64,000 nucleotides of DNA, taken from contig NC_018017.1 of NCBI RefSeq assembly GCF_000243155.2, positions 3,348,001 to 3,412,000 on the forward strand, in the 5' to 3' direction. The notes beneath the pieces were generated by a model. That model ran no database searches and had not been told where the DNA came from. It worked only from the letters and a program-made list of their open reading frames with translations. How positions within the stretch are numbered: position 1 is the first letter of the stretch; each line of letters begins with the position of its first letter. Shown here in pieces: positions 25,449 through 35,857 of the stretch. This DNA comes from Desulfitobacterium dehalogenans ATCC 51507. Its GTDB lineage: Bacteria; Bacillota; Desulfitobacteriia; Desulfitobacteriales; Desulfitobacteriaceae. A program made the position numbers and the translations under genes.

Positions 25449-26189
25449 TTAACCGTCTAGAACCTCCACACATCCGAACCCCTGACTGTTCTTACTTCCT
25501 ATTCCTCCATCAACGGCCAGCTGAAGCAACTCTTTTGGCCCAATTAAAAGCAGCTTACCGGCATAACCTTTAATTACCGTGTTCTTATAATTTATAATCT
25601 TCATCCTTTGCGTTCCAATAGGTCTGATCTCCACCTCCCCTTCTGGTTCTCCAGTTCCATAAAGAGCCCGATATTTCTTGCGAAGATTTTCATTGAATAA
25701 ACGGGTATAATCCGTCTCCCCCGGTTGGAAATACACCGTATATTTTCTGCCATCCGGTCTAAGGAGCGTACTGTATAATACTACCGGGGAAAGTGTTCTA
25801 ACCATTACTTTATTTTGCCGCACCTCATATTGGCGAACATTTATCCTATCAATCTCCAGTTCCTGTGCACCTAAACGCATAACCCCTTTGGTAAGCAAGA
25901 CATTGACCAATGACTGACAAAAATCTTGTAAAGGAGATGATACTGTAAGCTTTATCTCTCCTTCAAAGGCAATGGTTTTTTTCACCCTATCCATTTGGTA
26001 CGTACCTTGTATTAAAGAAAAACAAAACAGCTTAAATGCGCGGGTTCCGTCGCTATAGCCTTTTTCATGCAAAAAGGCCGCTAGTTCCTGGTCAATGGAA
26101 TTGTATAACGCTGCTTGTACCAAATAATTATAATGAATTGGCAACACAACCGGTTCCCGCAAAGGTTTAAAATAAATCTCTAAATTCAT
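25449..26189 (-). CDS. cas6: Cas6 CRISPR endoribonuclease (only cas gene present)
   Basis: The 246-residue protein has the Cas6 double-ferredoxin layout: N-terminal strands (NLEIYFKPLREPVVLPIHYN), a helix region with ALYNSIDQELAAFLHEKGY (an early His is available for catalysis), and the C-terminal Gly-rich loop GIGSKNSQGFGCVEV. ATG 26189 follows GAGGAAGG. Cas6 cuts pre-crRNA in the repeat, leaving the 8-nt handle ATTGAAAC seen in these arrays. No cas7, cas5, cas8, cas3, cas1 or cas2 gene is in the window: downstream come the arrays and upstream the pyr operon. It either serves a system elsewhere or is a relic. Confidence 0.87.
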   Translation of the reverse strand: MNLEIYFKPLREPVVLPIHYNYLVQAALYNSIDQELAAFLHEKGYSDGTRAFKLFCFSLIQGTYQMDRVKKTIAFEGEIKLTVSSPLQDFCQSLVNVLLTKGVMRLGAQELEIDRINVRQYEVRQNKVMVRTLSPVVLYSTLLRPDGRKYTVYFQPGETDYTRLFNENLRKKYRALYGTGEPEGEVEIRPIGTQRMKIINYKNTVIKGYAGKLLLIGPKELLQLAVDGGIGSKNSQGFGCVEVLDG

Positions 26190-26303
26190 TTTCCTTCCTC
26201 TTCCCATGCTTCTTCAGTATCGCCCTGATTGTAAAACCTCTATGTATACTATTTGACACCGGAGCCCTCACTCCTCTTTTCGGGAAGACCGCCTTAAATA
26301 AGT

Positions 26304-26357
26304 ATGCTCTCCTTAGGTAGACAGGTCATAAAAAACCGGCTGCCTCAAGGAGAGCAT
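26304..26357 (-). terminator. Hairpin at the end of the pyr operon
   Basis: ATGCTCTCCTT and AAGGAGAGCAT pair over 11 bp. The loop itself holds GCCGG followed by TTTTTT on the minus strand. It is the only likely end for the operon, 44 bp past pyrE, but its geometry is unusual. Confidence 0.55.
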
Positions 26358-26400
26358 TTATAGTGTATTAAAAATCTCGACTAATCCAATGGAAAAGCTC

Positions 26401-27006
26401 TTATTTCCCCGTCGGCACAGCCCGGCTTCCCGGCTTGATAGCCGGAATCCCCTGGGCACAAAGAGGGCAGCTTTCAGGGTCGAAGGATTCAATTTCAATC
26501 TCCAGCAAGGAGGCCAAGGGTACTCCGAAGTCAGCTTTTCCACCGCTCCGATTCACAAGCACTCCCACTCCCACGGGTTCTGCCCCATAGGATTTGACCA
26601 CCTCTATAACCTCCCGGACCGATCCTCCGGTAGTGATCACATCTTCCACCACGAGGACCTTCATACCCGGTTGGAGTTCAAATCCCCGCCGCAGTTTCAT
26701 TTCTCCATTCTCCCGCTCGGTAAAAATGGCCATGGTTCCTAAAGCTTTGCCCACTTCATGAGCGACCAAAATCCCTCCCATTGCCGGCCCGATCACCAGG
26801 TCAATCCCCTGGTCCCGGAAGGACTCCGCTAACGCTTCTCCCAAGCGGGCTGCATGATGAGGATATTGCAGAACTTTGGCGCATTGCATATATTGACGGC
26901 TATGTCTCCCTGAGGTCAGTCGAAAATGCCCTTCCAATAAGGCTTCACTTTCTTTGAATAGGTTTAAAACCTCTTCCGGGGATAGGGATGTATTCGATAC
27001 TGTCAT
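26401..27006 (-). CDS. pyrE: Orotate phosphoribosyltransferase
   Basis: This enzyme joins orotate and PRPP to make OMP. The 201-residue protein has the PRPP loop VLVVEDVITTGGS (~117-129), the IGPAMGGILVAHEVG loop and the orotate-side LTSGRHS. It carries a C-terminal extension with FDPESCPLCAQGIP, a Cys pair typical of the longer clostridial PyrE form. It is the last gene of the pyr operon, 51 bp after pyrF. Confidence 0.95.
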   Translation of the reverse strand: MTVSNTSLSPEEVLNLFKESEALLEGHFRLTSGRHSRQYMQCAKVLQYPHHAARLGEALAESFRDQGIDLVIGPAMGGILVAHEVGKALGTMAIFTERENGEMKLRRGFELQPGMKVLVVEDVITTGGSVREVIEVVKSYGAEPVGVGVLVNRSGGKADFGVPLASLLEIEIESFDPESCPLCAQGIPAIKPGSRAVPTGK

Positions 27007-27057
27007 AGATCATAAACTCCTTTCCAACCAATGCACTGTACATTTCTATATAAAGCC

Positions 27058-27792
27058 CTAATTCCAAAGCTGTTCCAAAGCCTGCCGCGGATCCGGCGCC
27101 TGGGTAATGGGTCTGCCCACCACCAGATAGGAGCTTCCGGCCTCCAAAGCTTCCCTGGGGGTAAGGGTACGGGCCTGATCATGAGTTTCACTGCCTTTGG
27201 GGCGAATCCCCGGAGTAATGACCAAGAAGTCCGGCCCTGAATGTTGGCGGAGGATTGAGCTTTCCTGAGCTGAGGCCACCACCCCGTCAATACCTGCCTT
27301 TTGCCCCAGTTCAGCCAAAGCGACTACCTGATCCTGTAAGGTTCTGCCCACCCCCAGGTCCTTCTGCAGTCTCTCTTCATCAAGACTGGTCAAGACCGTA
27401 ATGCCGATGATCTTCATCCGTTCTTCGGCGTTCCTTTGCTTCTTAACTTCATGAGTGGCCTGGACCGCCCGGGCCATCATATCATAACCACCGCTGCAGT
27501 GGATGGTAAGCATATCGGCACCATACCCGGCCAGAACCCGCACGGCACTTTCCACGGTATTGGGGATATCATGGAGCTTCAGGTCCAAGAAGATGGGGAA
27601 GCCTTTCTCCTTCAGGTCCCGGATAATGCCGGCTCCTGCAGCATTATAGAGCTCCATCCCCACTTTAAGCCAGCAGCCGCTCCCCTGAATTTGGTCGGCC
27701 AAGGCTAAAGCCTTCTCCCGGCTATCCACATCCATGGCCACCATGACCTTCCTATTGTACTCCGACACCGTTCTTTCCAGCTCCATTTCCAT
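27058..27792 (-). CDS. pyrF: Orotidine-5'-phosphate decarboxylase
   Basis: The protein has 244 residues and catalyses OMP to UMP. The catalytic Lys/Asp tetrad is in FLDLKLHDIPNTV, the phosphate loop in VVGRPITQAPDPRQAL, and MVAMDVDSREKALAL is the first strand. The frame's first Met is only eight or so residues upstream of the usual start; MELERTVSEYNRK is the likely N-terminus or close to it. Confidence 0.95.
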   Translation of the reverse strand: MEMELERTVSEYNRKVMVAMDVDSREKALALADQIQGSGCWLKVGMELYNAAGAGIIRDLKEKGFPIFLDLKLHDIPNTVESAVRVLAGYGADMLTIHCSGGYDMMARAVQATHEVKKQRNAEERMKIIGITVLTSLDEERLQKDLGVGRTLQDQVVALAELGQKAGIDGVVASAQESSILRQHSGPDFLVITPGIRPKGSETHDQARTLTPREALEAGSSYLVVGRPITQAPDPRQALEQLWN

Positions 27793-27858
27793 CTTCCTTT
27801 CTCTTATCTGAGAATTGCCTGCATCGCGACATGAAAGGGCTATCTTCGATCCTCCATG

Positions 27859-28788
27859 CTACAGAGCCAGCCCCACTATTTCTTCCACCGAAGCAAAGCC
27901 CTGACGGCGGCAATACTCCTCGATCCCCTCTATGACTTCCAAGGGAGCAAGGGGATTCACAAAATTCCCTGTGCCGATGCTGACTGCCTTGGCCCCTGCC
28001 AGCATAAATTCCACAGCATCCTGCCAGGTGAGTATTCCTCCCATGCCGATGATGGGAATATCCACAGCCTGAGCCACCTGCCACACCATCCTCACAGCCA
28101 CCGGGCGGATGGCTGGCCCCGACAATCCGCCTACCTTATTGGCCAAGAGAGGGCGGCGGCGTTCAATATCAATGCTCATTCCAAGCAGAGTGTTGATCAT
28201 GGAGATGATATCTGCGCCCCCCCGCTCCACTGCTTTGGCCATCTCCACAATATCCGTCACATTAGGGGACAGCTTAGCAATGACAGGGAGATCCGTCTTC
28301 CCTTTGACCAAGGCAATCACTTCTTCCGCACTCTCCGGATGGGTGCCGAAATGCATTCCCCCATGCCTCACATTGGGGCAGGAGATATTGACTTCCAGGG
28401 CATCGATTCCCGAACCGGATTGAAAAGCACCGGCCATCATTTCATAGTCCTGTAAGGAAAATCCGGAAATATTGGCAATGACTGTCGTGGGCAGCTCCCG
28501 AACATTAGGAAGGTAGGAGTGGAGAAATTCTTCGAGGCCGGGGTTTTCCAGACCCACCGAATTGAGCATTCCTGCCGGGGTCTCCGCTAATCGCGGTAAA
28601 GGATTCCCTAAACGAGGCTCCGGGGTAAGCCCCTTGAGAGTAATTCCTCCCAATTTGTCAACGGGACAATAGGGCGCATATTCTTCTCCGAAGCCGTAAG
28701 TACCTGAACAGGTGAGCACAGGATTTCTCAAGGTTAAAGGTCCTAAGTTCACTTCCAGATTGACCTTTGCCATCTCATTGTTCATCAT
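27859..28788 (-). CDS. pyrD: Dihydroorotate dehydrogenase, class 1B catalytic subunit
   Basis: The protein has 309 residues. It has the FMN-binding TIM barrel with NPVLTCSGTYGFG, the substrate/active-site Cys loop EVNISCPNVRHGG (Cys is the class 1B base) and GMGGILTWQDAVEFMLAGA. I start it at ATG 28788, seven bases after AAGGAGGTG, so it overlaps the end of pyrK by 14 bp. With PyrK it forms the NAD-dependent heterotetramer that oxidises dihydroorotate. Confidence 0.94.
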   Translation of the reverse strand: MMNNEMAKVNLEVNLGPLTLRNPVLTCSGTYGFGEEYAPYCPVDKLGGITLKGLTPEPRLGNPLPRLAETPAGMLNSVGLENPGLEEFLHSYLPNVRELPTTVIANISGFSLQDYEMMAGAFQSGSGIDALEVNISCPNVRHGGMHFGTHPESAEEVIALVKGKTDLPVIAKLSPNVTDIVEMAKAVERGGADIISMINTLLGMSIDIERRRPLLANKVGGLSGPAIRPVAVRMVWQVAQAVDIPIIGMGGILTWQDAVEFMLAGAKAVSIGTGNFVNPLAPLEVIEGIEEYCRRQGFASVEEIVGLAL

Positions 28789-29596
28789 CCCAGAGCACCT
28801 CCTTCCCTTGGAAAACTGGCCCATCCTGACATACCTTTCCTCTGCGAATCCTGCCGCCGATCTCATCCTTTAAGGTGCACACACAGCCCAAGCAAGCTCC
28901 TACCGCACAGCCCATCCGTTCTTCCAGAGAAACTTCCACAGCGGCTCCGCTTTGCAAAAAGTACTCGCTGACAGCCTTCATCATCACCTGAGGACCGCAG
29001 ATAGCGACTGAAGACTCGGACCCTTGGCCAGTTCCCGAACCTGCGGAATCCTTGCGGATGAGGTCCAGAACATTGCCCTTGGTGCCGATACTTCCGTCCA
29101 TCGAACTCAGGAAAACCGGGACGCCGGCATCCTGCCAAAGCCCAAGCCCGGCACCGGTAAAGAAACCTTCATCTTCCCCGCCCCAATACAAACGCACAGG
29201 AATATTTTTCTTCCGCGCTGCTTTGGCTAAAGGGAGAAGAGGAAAGACTCCGATCCCGCCGGCAACCAGGATAAGCGCTCCTTGCTCAGGCAGGGTAAAG
29301 CCATTACCCAGAGGGCCCATCAGACTTAAGCTTTCCCCCACCCTTGCCTGGGCTAATAACTCCGTGCCCTTCCCCTTAATCCGATAGAGCAGGGTCAGTT
29401 CCCGGGCTTCCCTGTCAATATCGGCAATACTGATGGGGCGGCGCAAAAGAGGATCCAATCCTGTAGAAACCTGTACGTGAACGAATTGTCCCGGCTGCCC
29501 TTCCCGGGCGATGCCGGTCCGAAGAACCAGTTTCATGATCTTATAGCGAGGATCACCCATGATTTGGTGAGAAACGACTTGAGCCTTATCCAGCAT
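28775..29596 (-). CDS. pyrK: Dihydroorotate dehydrogenase electron transfer subunit
   Basis: The 273-residue protein has FAD-binding RRPISIADI, the NAD-binding LILVAGGIGVFPLLPLA, and the C-terminal [2Fe-2S] site with the order C-AVGA-C-LG-C...C (ERMGCAVGACLGCVC, then KVCQDGPVF). It links FMN in PyrD to NAD+. It is coupled to pyrD by overlap. Confidence 0.95.
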   Translation of the reverse strand: MLDKAQVVSHQIMGDPRYKIMKLVLRTGIAREGQPGQFVHVQVSTGLDPLLRRPISIADIDREARELTLLYRIKGKGTELLAQARVGESLSLMGPLGNGFTLPEQGALILVAGGIGVFPLLPLAKAARKKNIPVRLYWGGEDEGFFTGAGLGLWQDAGVPVFLSSMDGSIGTKGNVLDLIRKDSAGSGTGQGSESSVAICGPQVMMKAVSEYFLQSGAAVEVSLEERMGCAVGACLGCVCTLKDEIGGRIRRGKVCQDGPVFQGKEVLWDDEQ

Positions 29597-30215
29597 TTCT
29601 ATCCCATCCTTTCCGGCATTTTACTCATCCGAATCCAGTTTTCCATTTTTAAAAAACTATTTTCTTGAAAAAAGTCCGCAAGCATTGAAAGCTAAATCTC
29701 TCCAGGATTTTGCTTTCGGCGTTCACTCCGTAAGCTGCGCGGAGCAATCTAATCGCTCAAGACCTCCGCTGCGTCGGGTTCCCGCCCAAATCGCTCCTGC
29801 TCAATGGGCGGTTGGAAACGTCCTGTTTCCAACCCGACTCCGCTGCAGTCTTTTCGCGAAGATTGCTTTCCTGCTCGCTTAGAATCCGTTCTCTGCCTTA
29901 AAGCAAAATCCTTGGGTGGTTTTTCAAGTATCTTTTCAGAACTCTGAGAAAGACCCAAAGCAAAAGCTAAAAGGGACCCGCAAGCGTAGCTTTACGCACA
30001 AAAGCGAACGGATTTAGCGCAGGGGCGGTCAAGTCAACGAAGCTTTCTTAACTTAGCGTAGCCACCGGTTCACATCAGGTATTACCCAGAGGTTTGGCGA
30101 AGCTGTTAAGAAAGCGAGTTGACCAGCCCCGGAGCTATGGAGAGAGCGTTGTGCGTAAAGCTACCCGCCCCGGACAACGCTTTTCATACCCTTACTGCCC
30201 CAGCTCCCCCCACCC
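29597..30215. repeat. Two large palindromic elements between pyrK and carB
   Basis: This 619-bp gap splits the operon and has no gene. Element 1 (about 29695-29925) has outer arms CCAGGATTTTGCTTT and AAAGCAAAATCCTTGG, with inner pairs such as TTGGAAACG/TTTCCAA. Element 2 (about 29975-30176) has outer arms GCGTAGCTTTACGCACAA and TTGTGCGTAAAGCTAC and inner arms AAGCTTTCTTAAC and GTTAAGAAAGC. Both look like mobile palindromic (REP/MITE-like) insertions. Their folded RNA lies within the presumed pyr transcript. Confidence 0.7.
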
Positions 30216-33200
30216 TTACTTAAGCGACATCAAACTAGGCAGAAAGGACCTAAGCACATGGACCCAAGCTGAGGCCGTATCCAAGCTTGTAAAGCAGGGA
30301 ATCCCCTGCTCCACCGCCGTACGGCGTATGGCAAAGCCGTCGCTTTCCTGCTTTTTATTGTGGGTAGTGGTATTGAGGACACATTGAATCACACCCTGCC
30401 GGATGGCATCGGTAATTTCCGTGGAGCCTTGATGGAGCTTGGCCACCGGGGCAACCTGAATCCCCTCTTCCCGGAGGATGTTCGCTGTTCCTTCCGTGGC
30501 TAAGATGCGGAAGCCCAGGTCGGCAAACTTCTTGACTAAGGGAATGCCCTCCTGCTTATCCCGGTCCGCTAAGGTCACCAGTAAGCTGCCATGGGCGGAC
30601 ATATTGAATCCTCCCGCCAAGAGGGCCTTGTAGAGAGCTTTTTCATAGGTCCGGTCCACTCCCATCACTTCCCCGGTGGACTTCATCTCCGGGCCCAGGG
30701 AAGGTTCCACCCGGTGCAGCTTGGAGAAGGAAAACACGGGGACTTTTACCGCCACCCGTTCCGGGACAGGCCACAACCCTAAGGGCAGCTTTAATTCCGT
30801 CAGAGTCTTCCCGAGGATGACATCGGTGGCATAATCCACAATGGGCAGTCCGGTCACTTTGCTGATAAAGGGAACCGTACGGCTGGAGCGGGGGTTGACC
30901 TCAATCACATACACTTCATCCTGGAAGATAACGTATTGAATATTGAGAAGGCCTACAACATTCAAGGCCCGTGCGATTTCCGTAGTTAGCAGGGTAATCC
31001 GCTCGATTAAAGATTCGGATAAAGTCAAGGGAGGGTAGACGGCGATGGAGTCTCCTGAATGTACCCCGGCCCGTTCCAGATGCTCCATAATTCCGGGCAG
31101 GCTGACATTGTTTCCATCGGAGATGGCATCCACCTCTACCTCCGTCCCCACCAGGTACTGGTCCATCCATAACTCCTGACCGGGAAAATCCGCCATGGCT
31201 CGGTTCACTACCTTTTCCAGTTCGGAAGAGGAATAGACAATCTCCATGGCTCGGCCTCCCAGGACGAAGGAAGGACGAACCATCAGGGGGTAGCCGATGC
31301 GGGCCGCCACTTCCCTGGCCTCTGCCAAGGAAGAAGCCTGGCCCCCTTTCGGCCGCTTGGCGCCGATGGTACTAAGCACCTCATCGAATTGCCCCCGCTC
31401 TTCAGCCCGATCGATATCTTCAATGCTGGTGCCCAGGATCTTATATCCCCTCTCAGCTAAGGGCTTCGCCAGGCCGATAGCCGTTTGGCCGCCGAATTGG
31501 ACGATGACTCCCTCCGGCTGCTCCCGGTCCAGGACGGCTGAGACATCCTCCAAGGTTAAAGGTTCAAAATAGAGACGGTCCGCTGTATCAAAATCCGTAG
31601 AGACGGTCTCCGGATTATTATTGATAATGATGGTCTCCACACCGGCTTTTTTCAAGGCCAGGACGGAGTGAACGGAGCAATAATCGAATTCAATCCCTTG
31701 CCCGATTCGAATGGGGCCGGAGCCTAAGACCACGACCTTGCGGTTCCTGGAGGGTATCCCCTCGCTTTCCTGGTCATAGCTGGAGTAGAAGTAGGGTGTT
31801 AACGCCTCAAATTCACCGGCACAGGTATCCACCATTTTAAAGACCGGGTGCAGGCCTTTTTCCTGCCGGTAGGCATAAATCTCTTTTTCCGTGGTCTGCC
31901 AGAGACGAGCAAGCTCCCGATCCGCAAAGCCCATTCTCTTTGCTTTCAACAAAAGATCCTCATCCCAAGGGGAGGACTGCAGAGTTTCACTCATCCTGAC
32001 AATCCGTTGAATGGCTGTGAGGAAGTAAAGATTCCAACGGCTGGCCTGCTGGATCTGTTCAAGGCTTAGCCCTCTTCTCAACCCTTCCGCCAGAATAAAC
32101 AGCAATTGATCATCAGGCTTCCGGCAGCGCTCCAGTATCTCTTCATCGGAGAGCTCCTGGAATTCCGGGAGAAGGAGGCCAAAGGCTTTGATCTCCAAAG
32201 AACGGACAGCCTTTTGCAGGGCGGTCTCCAGATTCCGACCCAGGCCCATGACCTCACCCGTGGCTTTCATCTGGGTTCCCAGACGGCGGTCGGCATCGGA
32301 GAATTTATCAAAAGGCCAGCGGGGGATTTTGACCACGACATAATCCAAAGCCGGTTCAAAGCAGGCGGTGGTTTTGCCGGTGACGGCATTAGTCAGCTCC
32401 GGAAGGGTATATCCCAGAGCGATCTTGGCGGCCACTTTGGCAATGGGGTAGCCCGTCGCCTTGGAAGCCAGGGCACTGGAGCGGCTCAGCCGGGGATTTA
32501 CTTCAATGACCACATACTCCAACCGTTCCGGATGCAAGGCATATTGGACATTGCATCCCCCTTCAATCCCCAAGGCTTCTACGATTCTACGGGCAGAAGT
32601 GCGCAAGGCTTGAATCTCCCGGTCTGTAAGGGTTTGACAGGGAGCTACAACGATGCTGTCCCCCGTATGCACCCCTACCGGGTCCATATTCTCCATATTG
32701 CAGATGGTGATGCAATTCCCTTGCCCATCTCTTAACACTTCATATTCAATTTCTTTCCAGCCTGCCACGCTTTTTTCCACAAGAATCTGACCAATGAGAC
32801 TGGCCTGCAAACCGCTTTTGGAGATTTCCCTGAGCTCCTCCCGATGATGGGCAATGCCCCCCCCAGTCCCTCCCAGGGTATAAGCAGGGCGGACGATCAC
32901 GGGATACCCGATCTCCTCGGCAAAACTGAGGGCTCCTTCCAGGTCGGATACGATGACACTAGGAGGAACCGGTTCCCCGAGCTCCCTCATCAGGCTGCGG
33001 AAATGTTCCCGATCCTCTGCCTTCGTGATGCTTTCCAGGGAGGTTCCCATCAGCTGAACTCCGCAGCGCTGCAGAATCCCTTTTTCCGCCAGCTGGAAGG
33101 CCAGATTCAGACCGGTTTGGCCCCCCATGGTGGGAATGATGCCGTCAGGCCGTTCTCTTTCAATAATCCTCTCCAAAAATTCGCTGGTCAGGGGTTCGAT

Positions 33201-33392
33201 ATAGATCCGGTCCGCCACTTCCTGGTCCGTCATGATGGTGGCCGGATTGGAATTCACCAGAACCACCTCTACCCCTTCTTCCTGCAAAGCCCGGCAAGCC
33301 TGGGTTCCTGCATAATCAAATTCGGCGGCTTGCCCAATGACGATAGGACCGGAACCGATCACCAGCACTTTATTCCATTTTTTATTCTTCAT
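30216..33392 (-). CDS. carB: Carbamoyl-phosphate synthase large subunit
   Basis: The protein has about 1,058 residues and two homologous ATP-grasp halves. The first has [20 protein letters not shown] and [17 protein letters not shown], the second [20 protein letters not shown] and [20 protein letters not shown]. Each has an [24 protein letters not shown] loop (second: [20 protein letters not shown]). A C-terminal MGS-like allosteric domain follows. I start at ATG 33392 (KNKKWNKV) after GGGGAGG; the frame's earlier start lies in carA. Works with CarA. Confidence 0.96.
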   Translation of the reverse strand: MKNKKWNKVLVIGSGPIVIGQAAEFDYAGTQACRALQEEGVEVVLVNSNPATIMTDQEVADRIYIEPLTSEFLERIIERERPDGIIPTMGGQTGLNLAFQLAEKGILQRCGVQLMGTSLESITKAEDREHFRSLMRELGEPVPPSVIVSDLEGALSFAEEIGYPVIVRPAYTLGGTGGGIAHHREELREISKSGLQASLIGQILVEKSVAGWKEIEYEVLRDGQGNCITICNMENMDPVGVHTGDSIVVAPCQTLTDREIQALRTSARRIVEALGIEGGCNVQYALHPERLEYVVIEVNPRLSRSSALASKATGYPIAKVAAKIALGYTLPELTNAVTGKTTACFEPALDYVVVKIPRWPFDKFSDADRRLGTQMKATGEVMGLGRNLETALQKAVRSLEIKAFGLLLPEFQELSDEEILERCRKPDDQLLFILAEGLRRGLSLEQIQQASRWNLYFLTAIQRIVRMSETLQSSPWDEDLLLKAKRMGFADRELARLWQTTEKEIYAYRQEKGLHPVFKMVDTCAGEFEALTPYFYSSYDQESEGIPSRNRKVVVLGSGPIRIGQGIEFDYCSVHSVLALKKAGVETIIINNNPETVSTDFDTADRLYFEPLTLEDVSAVLDREQPEGVIVQFGGQTAIGLAKPLAERGYKILGTSIEDIDRAEERGQFDEVLSTIGAKRPKGGQASSLAEAREVAARIGYPLMVRPSFVLGGRAMEIVYSSSELEKVVNRAMADFPGQELWMDQYLVGTEVEVDAISDGNNVSLPGIMEHLERAGVHSGDSIAVYPPLTLSESLIERITLLTTEIARALNVVGLLNIQYVIFQDEVYVIEVNPRSSRTVPFISKVTGLPIVDYATDVILGKTLTELKLPLGLWPVPERVAVKVPVFSFSKLHRVEPSLGPEMKSTGEVMGVDRTYEKALYKALLAGGFNMSAHGSLLVTLADRDKQEGIPLVKKFADLGFRILATEGTANILREEGIQVAPVAKLHQGSTEITDAIRQGVIQCVLNTTTHNKKQESDGFAIRRTAVEQGIPCFTSLDTASAWVHVLRSFLPSLMSLK

Positions 33393-33429
33393 ACGTTCCT
33401 CCCCTTTCCCAAGTCCTTCAGATATCGGT

Positions 33430-34521
33430 TCAAGCTCCGACAGCGGCAAAAAAGCGTTCGAAAAGTTCTTTGTTCTCTTCCGGCCCCGGTGCTCCTTCCG
33501 GGTGATACTGAACGGAGAAAATGGGATACCGGGTATGCTCCATCCCTTCTACCGTTCCATCATTCAAATTGCGTAGAATGACTTGGAACCCTGTCCCTGC
33601 CAAAGAATCCTCTGCAACGGCATAGCCGTGATTCTGAGCCGTCATAGTGGTTTTGCCTGTGCGCAGATCCTGGACGGGATGATTCCCTCCCCGGTGCCCA
33701 AAGGGCAGTTTATAGGTTTTTCCCCCGGCAGCTAAGGCTAGAATCTGATGACCAAGGCAGATCCCCATCATCGGCAGCTCAGGAAGCAGTGCTCGGGCAG
33801 TCTGAATGATCTCGGACAGTCCGCTGGGGTCTCCTGGTCCATTGCTTATAAATACTCCCTTGGGAGAGGTGGCTAAAATCTCCTCCGCACTGCTCCAGGC
33901 GGGAAAGACACGAATTCTTAATCCTCTCTGCTGCAGGGTGCGGAGAATATTGCGCTTTCCCCCGCAATCGAGAACCGCTACATAGGGACCACTCCCCGGA
34001 ATCTCATAACTTTCTTTGATGGTGGCCTGATAAACCCAATGGGGCTCCTTCTCCCTATGTTGGAGGTTGTCGGCATACTCCCCCCAATAGTTCATTCCTT
34101 GCTCCCGGGTCTGGGCAAAGACACCCGGGAGGGTGCCCTGGTTGCGGATATGGCGGGTCAAGGCCCGGGTATCGATTCCTTTTAGTCCCCAGATCTTATG
34201 CAGTCTACAAAACTCTTCCAGGGAACGATCCTTATGTCCGCTGCCCTCTCCCTGGGAGAGCTCCCGAACCACCAACCCTTTAAGAAGAATTTTATCTGCT
34301 TCATTTTCTTCATCATGCCATCCGTAATTCCCGATCTGAGGATGAGTCAGGACAAGAATCTGACCTGTACAGGAAAGATCCGTGATCATTTCCTGATACC
34401 CTGACATGGAGGTGTTAAACACCACTTCCCCTGCTTGGGTCTCCATAGTATTATCTGCCGGCCAGGCTCCGAATCCTTCACCTTCAAAAGTAGTACCATC
34501 TTGCAATACAAGAAACGCCAT
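33430..34521 (-). CDS. carA: Carbamoyl-phosphate synthase small subunit
   Basis: This glutaminase subunit has about 363 residues. The class I amidotransferase triad is visible: Cys in [14 protein letters not shown], His/Glu in [15 protein letters not shown]. The N-terminal domain has [21 protein letters not shown] 34521 lies seven bases after AAGGAGG. Its 3' end lies 37 bp before the carB start. Confidence 0.96.
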   Translation of the reverse strand: MAFLVLQDGTTFEGEGFGAWPADNTMETQAGEVVFNTSMSGYQEMITDLSCTGQILVLTHPQIGNYGWHDEENEADKILLKGLVVRELSQGEGSGHKDRSLEEFCRLHKIWGLKGIDTRALTRHIRNQGTLPGVFAQTREQGMNYWGEYADNLQHREKEPHWVYQATIKESYEIPGSGPYVAVLDCGGKRNILRTLQQRGLRIRVFPAWSSAEEILATSPKGVFISNGPGDPSGLSEIIQTARALLPELPMMGICLGHQILALAAGGKTYKLPFGHRGGNHPVQDLRTGKTTMTAQNHGYAVAEDSLAGTGFQVILRNLNDGTVEGMEHTRYPIFSVQYHPEGAPGPEENKELFERFFAAVGA

Positions 34522-34552
34522 TCTAAGTCCTCCTTTTTCTCCCTTCGGTTCC

Positions 34553-35857
34553 CTAGATTTCATGAACCAAGCATCCGTCCACCCAGACCTTGATGGGGAA
34601 TCCTTTCAGTCTCTGCCCCAGGAAAGGAGTGTTCTTGCCTTTTGAGGCCAGATAATCCGTATCGATGAGCTCTGTGTGCTCAGGGTCAAAAAGAATGAGA
34701 TCCGCCGGTGCGCCGACTTTTAAGGTTCCCCCCGACAGATTGAAACGCTGAGCAGGATTCATGCTCCAGGCTTTAATCAGGAGTTCTTGCGGAAGAATGC
34801 CGGTGATCACCATCTCTTGCCAAGTTGCGGCCAAAGCAGTCTCTAAACCGGAAATTCCGAAAGGAGCCTCATCAAAGGGATTGGTCTTCTCTTCCCAAGT
34901 GTGGGGGGCATGGTCCGTAGCCAGCATATCAATCGTCCCATCCAGCAAGCCTTCGATGAGTGCCTGCCGATCCTCTTCCGTGCGCAGGGGAGGATTGACT
35001 TTATAGGATGTGCTATAGGGGGTCCGGGCAATGGCTTCATCGGTATAGAGTAAATGATGAGGATTGACCTCAGCACTTACATCCACCCCCCTCTTTTTGG
35101 CTTCACGAATAAGGTCCACGCTCTCCTTAGCAGAGATATGGGCCAAGTGGAGCTTCCCTCTGCTTTCCTCAGCAAGGAGAAGATCCCGGGCCACCATGAC
35201 GCTTTCCGAGCTGCTGGGAATGCCTCTTAAGCCCAGACGGGTACTGACTATTCCCCGGTGCATCACTCCCTTATGGGCCAGGCTCTCATCTTCGCAATGA
35301 CTGATGACCGGACAGGAGGTCAGTTTGGCATACTCCAGAGCCAGGCGCATCATTTCCCCCCGCTGAACTCCTCTTCCATCGTCGGAAAAGCCCATCGCCC
35401 CCGCGGCAGCCAACTCCGCCATCTCCACTAGTTCTTTCCCCTCCTGGCCCTTGGTTATGGCCGCGATGGGATGAATCCTGGCTAAACCAACTTTTTCCCC
35501 TTGGTTCACCACATATTCGATAAGGGCTTTTTGATCCAGTACCGGAGTGGTATTGGGCATCGCCAGGATGGTGGTGAATCCTCCCCGGACGGCTGCCCGG
35601 GAGCCGCTGGCGATATCTTCCTTGTCCTCTCTGCCCGGTTCCCGCAAATGAGTGTGAACATCGATCAATCCGGGAAAAAGATAGCATCCCCCGGCCTCAA
35701 TCTCCTGCCACTCTGTTCCTCCGGATTTTGCTTTGGCTTCGGCCTCGGTGATTCCTTGTTTAAGCTCGAGAATCTTCCCCTCTCCGATCAAGACATCCCG
35801 GATATCGGAAATGTTCTGAGCAGGATCAATAACCTGAGCATTTTTAATCCACCACAT
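34553..35857 (-). CDS. pyrC: Dihydroorotase
   Basis: The 434-residue protein is a class I amidohydrolase: metal-binding DVHTHLREPG, ISHCEDES, HLAHISAKES, and ATDHAPHTWEEK with the catalytic Asp. It closes carbamoyl aspartate to dihydroorotate. It overlaps pyrB by 14 bp, so the two are translationally coupled. Confidence 0.96.
   Translation of the reverse strand: MWWIKNAQVIDPAQNISDIRDVLIGEGKILELKQGITEAEAKAKSGGTEWQEIEAGGCYLFPGLIDVHTHLREPGREDKEDIASGSRAAVRGGFTTILAMPNTTPVLDQKALIEYVVNQGEKVGLARIHPIAAITKGQEGKELVEMAELAAAGAMGFSDDGRGVQRGEMMRLALEYAKLTSCPVISHCEDESLAHKGVMHRGIVSTRLGLRGIPSSSESVMVARDLLLAEESRGKLHLAHISAKESVDLIREAKKRGVDVSAEVNPHHLLYTDEAIARTPYSTSYKVNPPLRTEEDRQALIEGLLDGTIDMLATDHAPHTWEEKTNPFDEAPFGISGLETALAATWQEMVITGILPQELLIKAWSMNPAQRFNLSGGTLKVGAPADLILFDPEHTELIDTDYLASKGKNTPFLGQRLKGFPIKVWVDGCLVHEI

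Noticed and set aside
32844..33581. 245-codon + strand frame across carA/carB
   Set aside because: It is opposite highly conserved CarA/CarB sequence and has no recognisable protein features.
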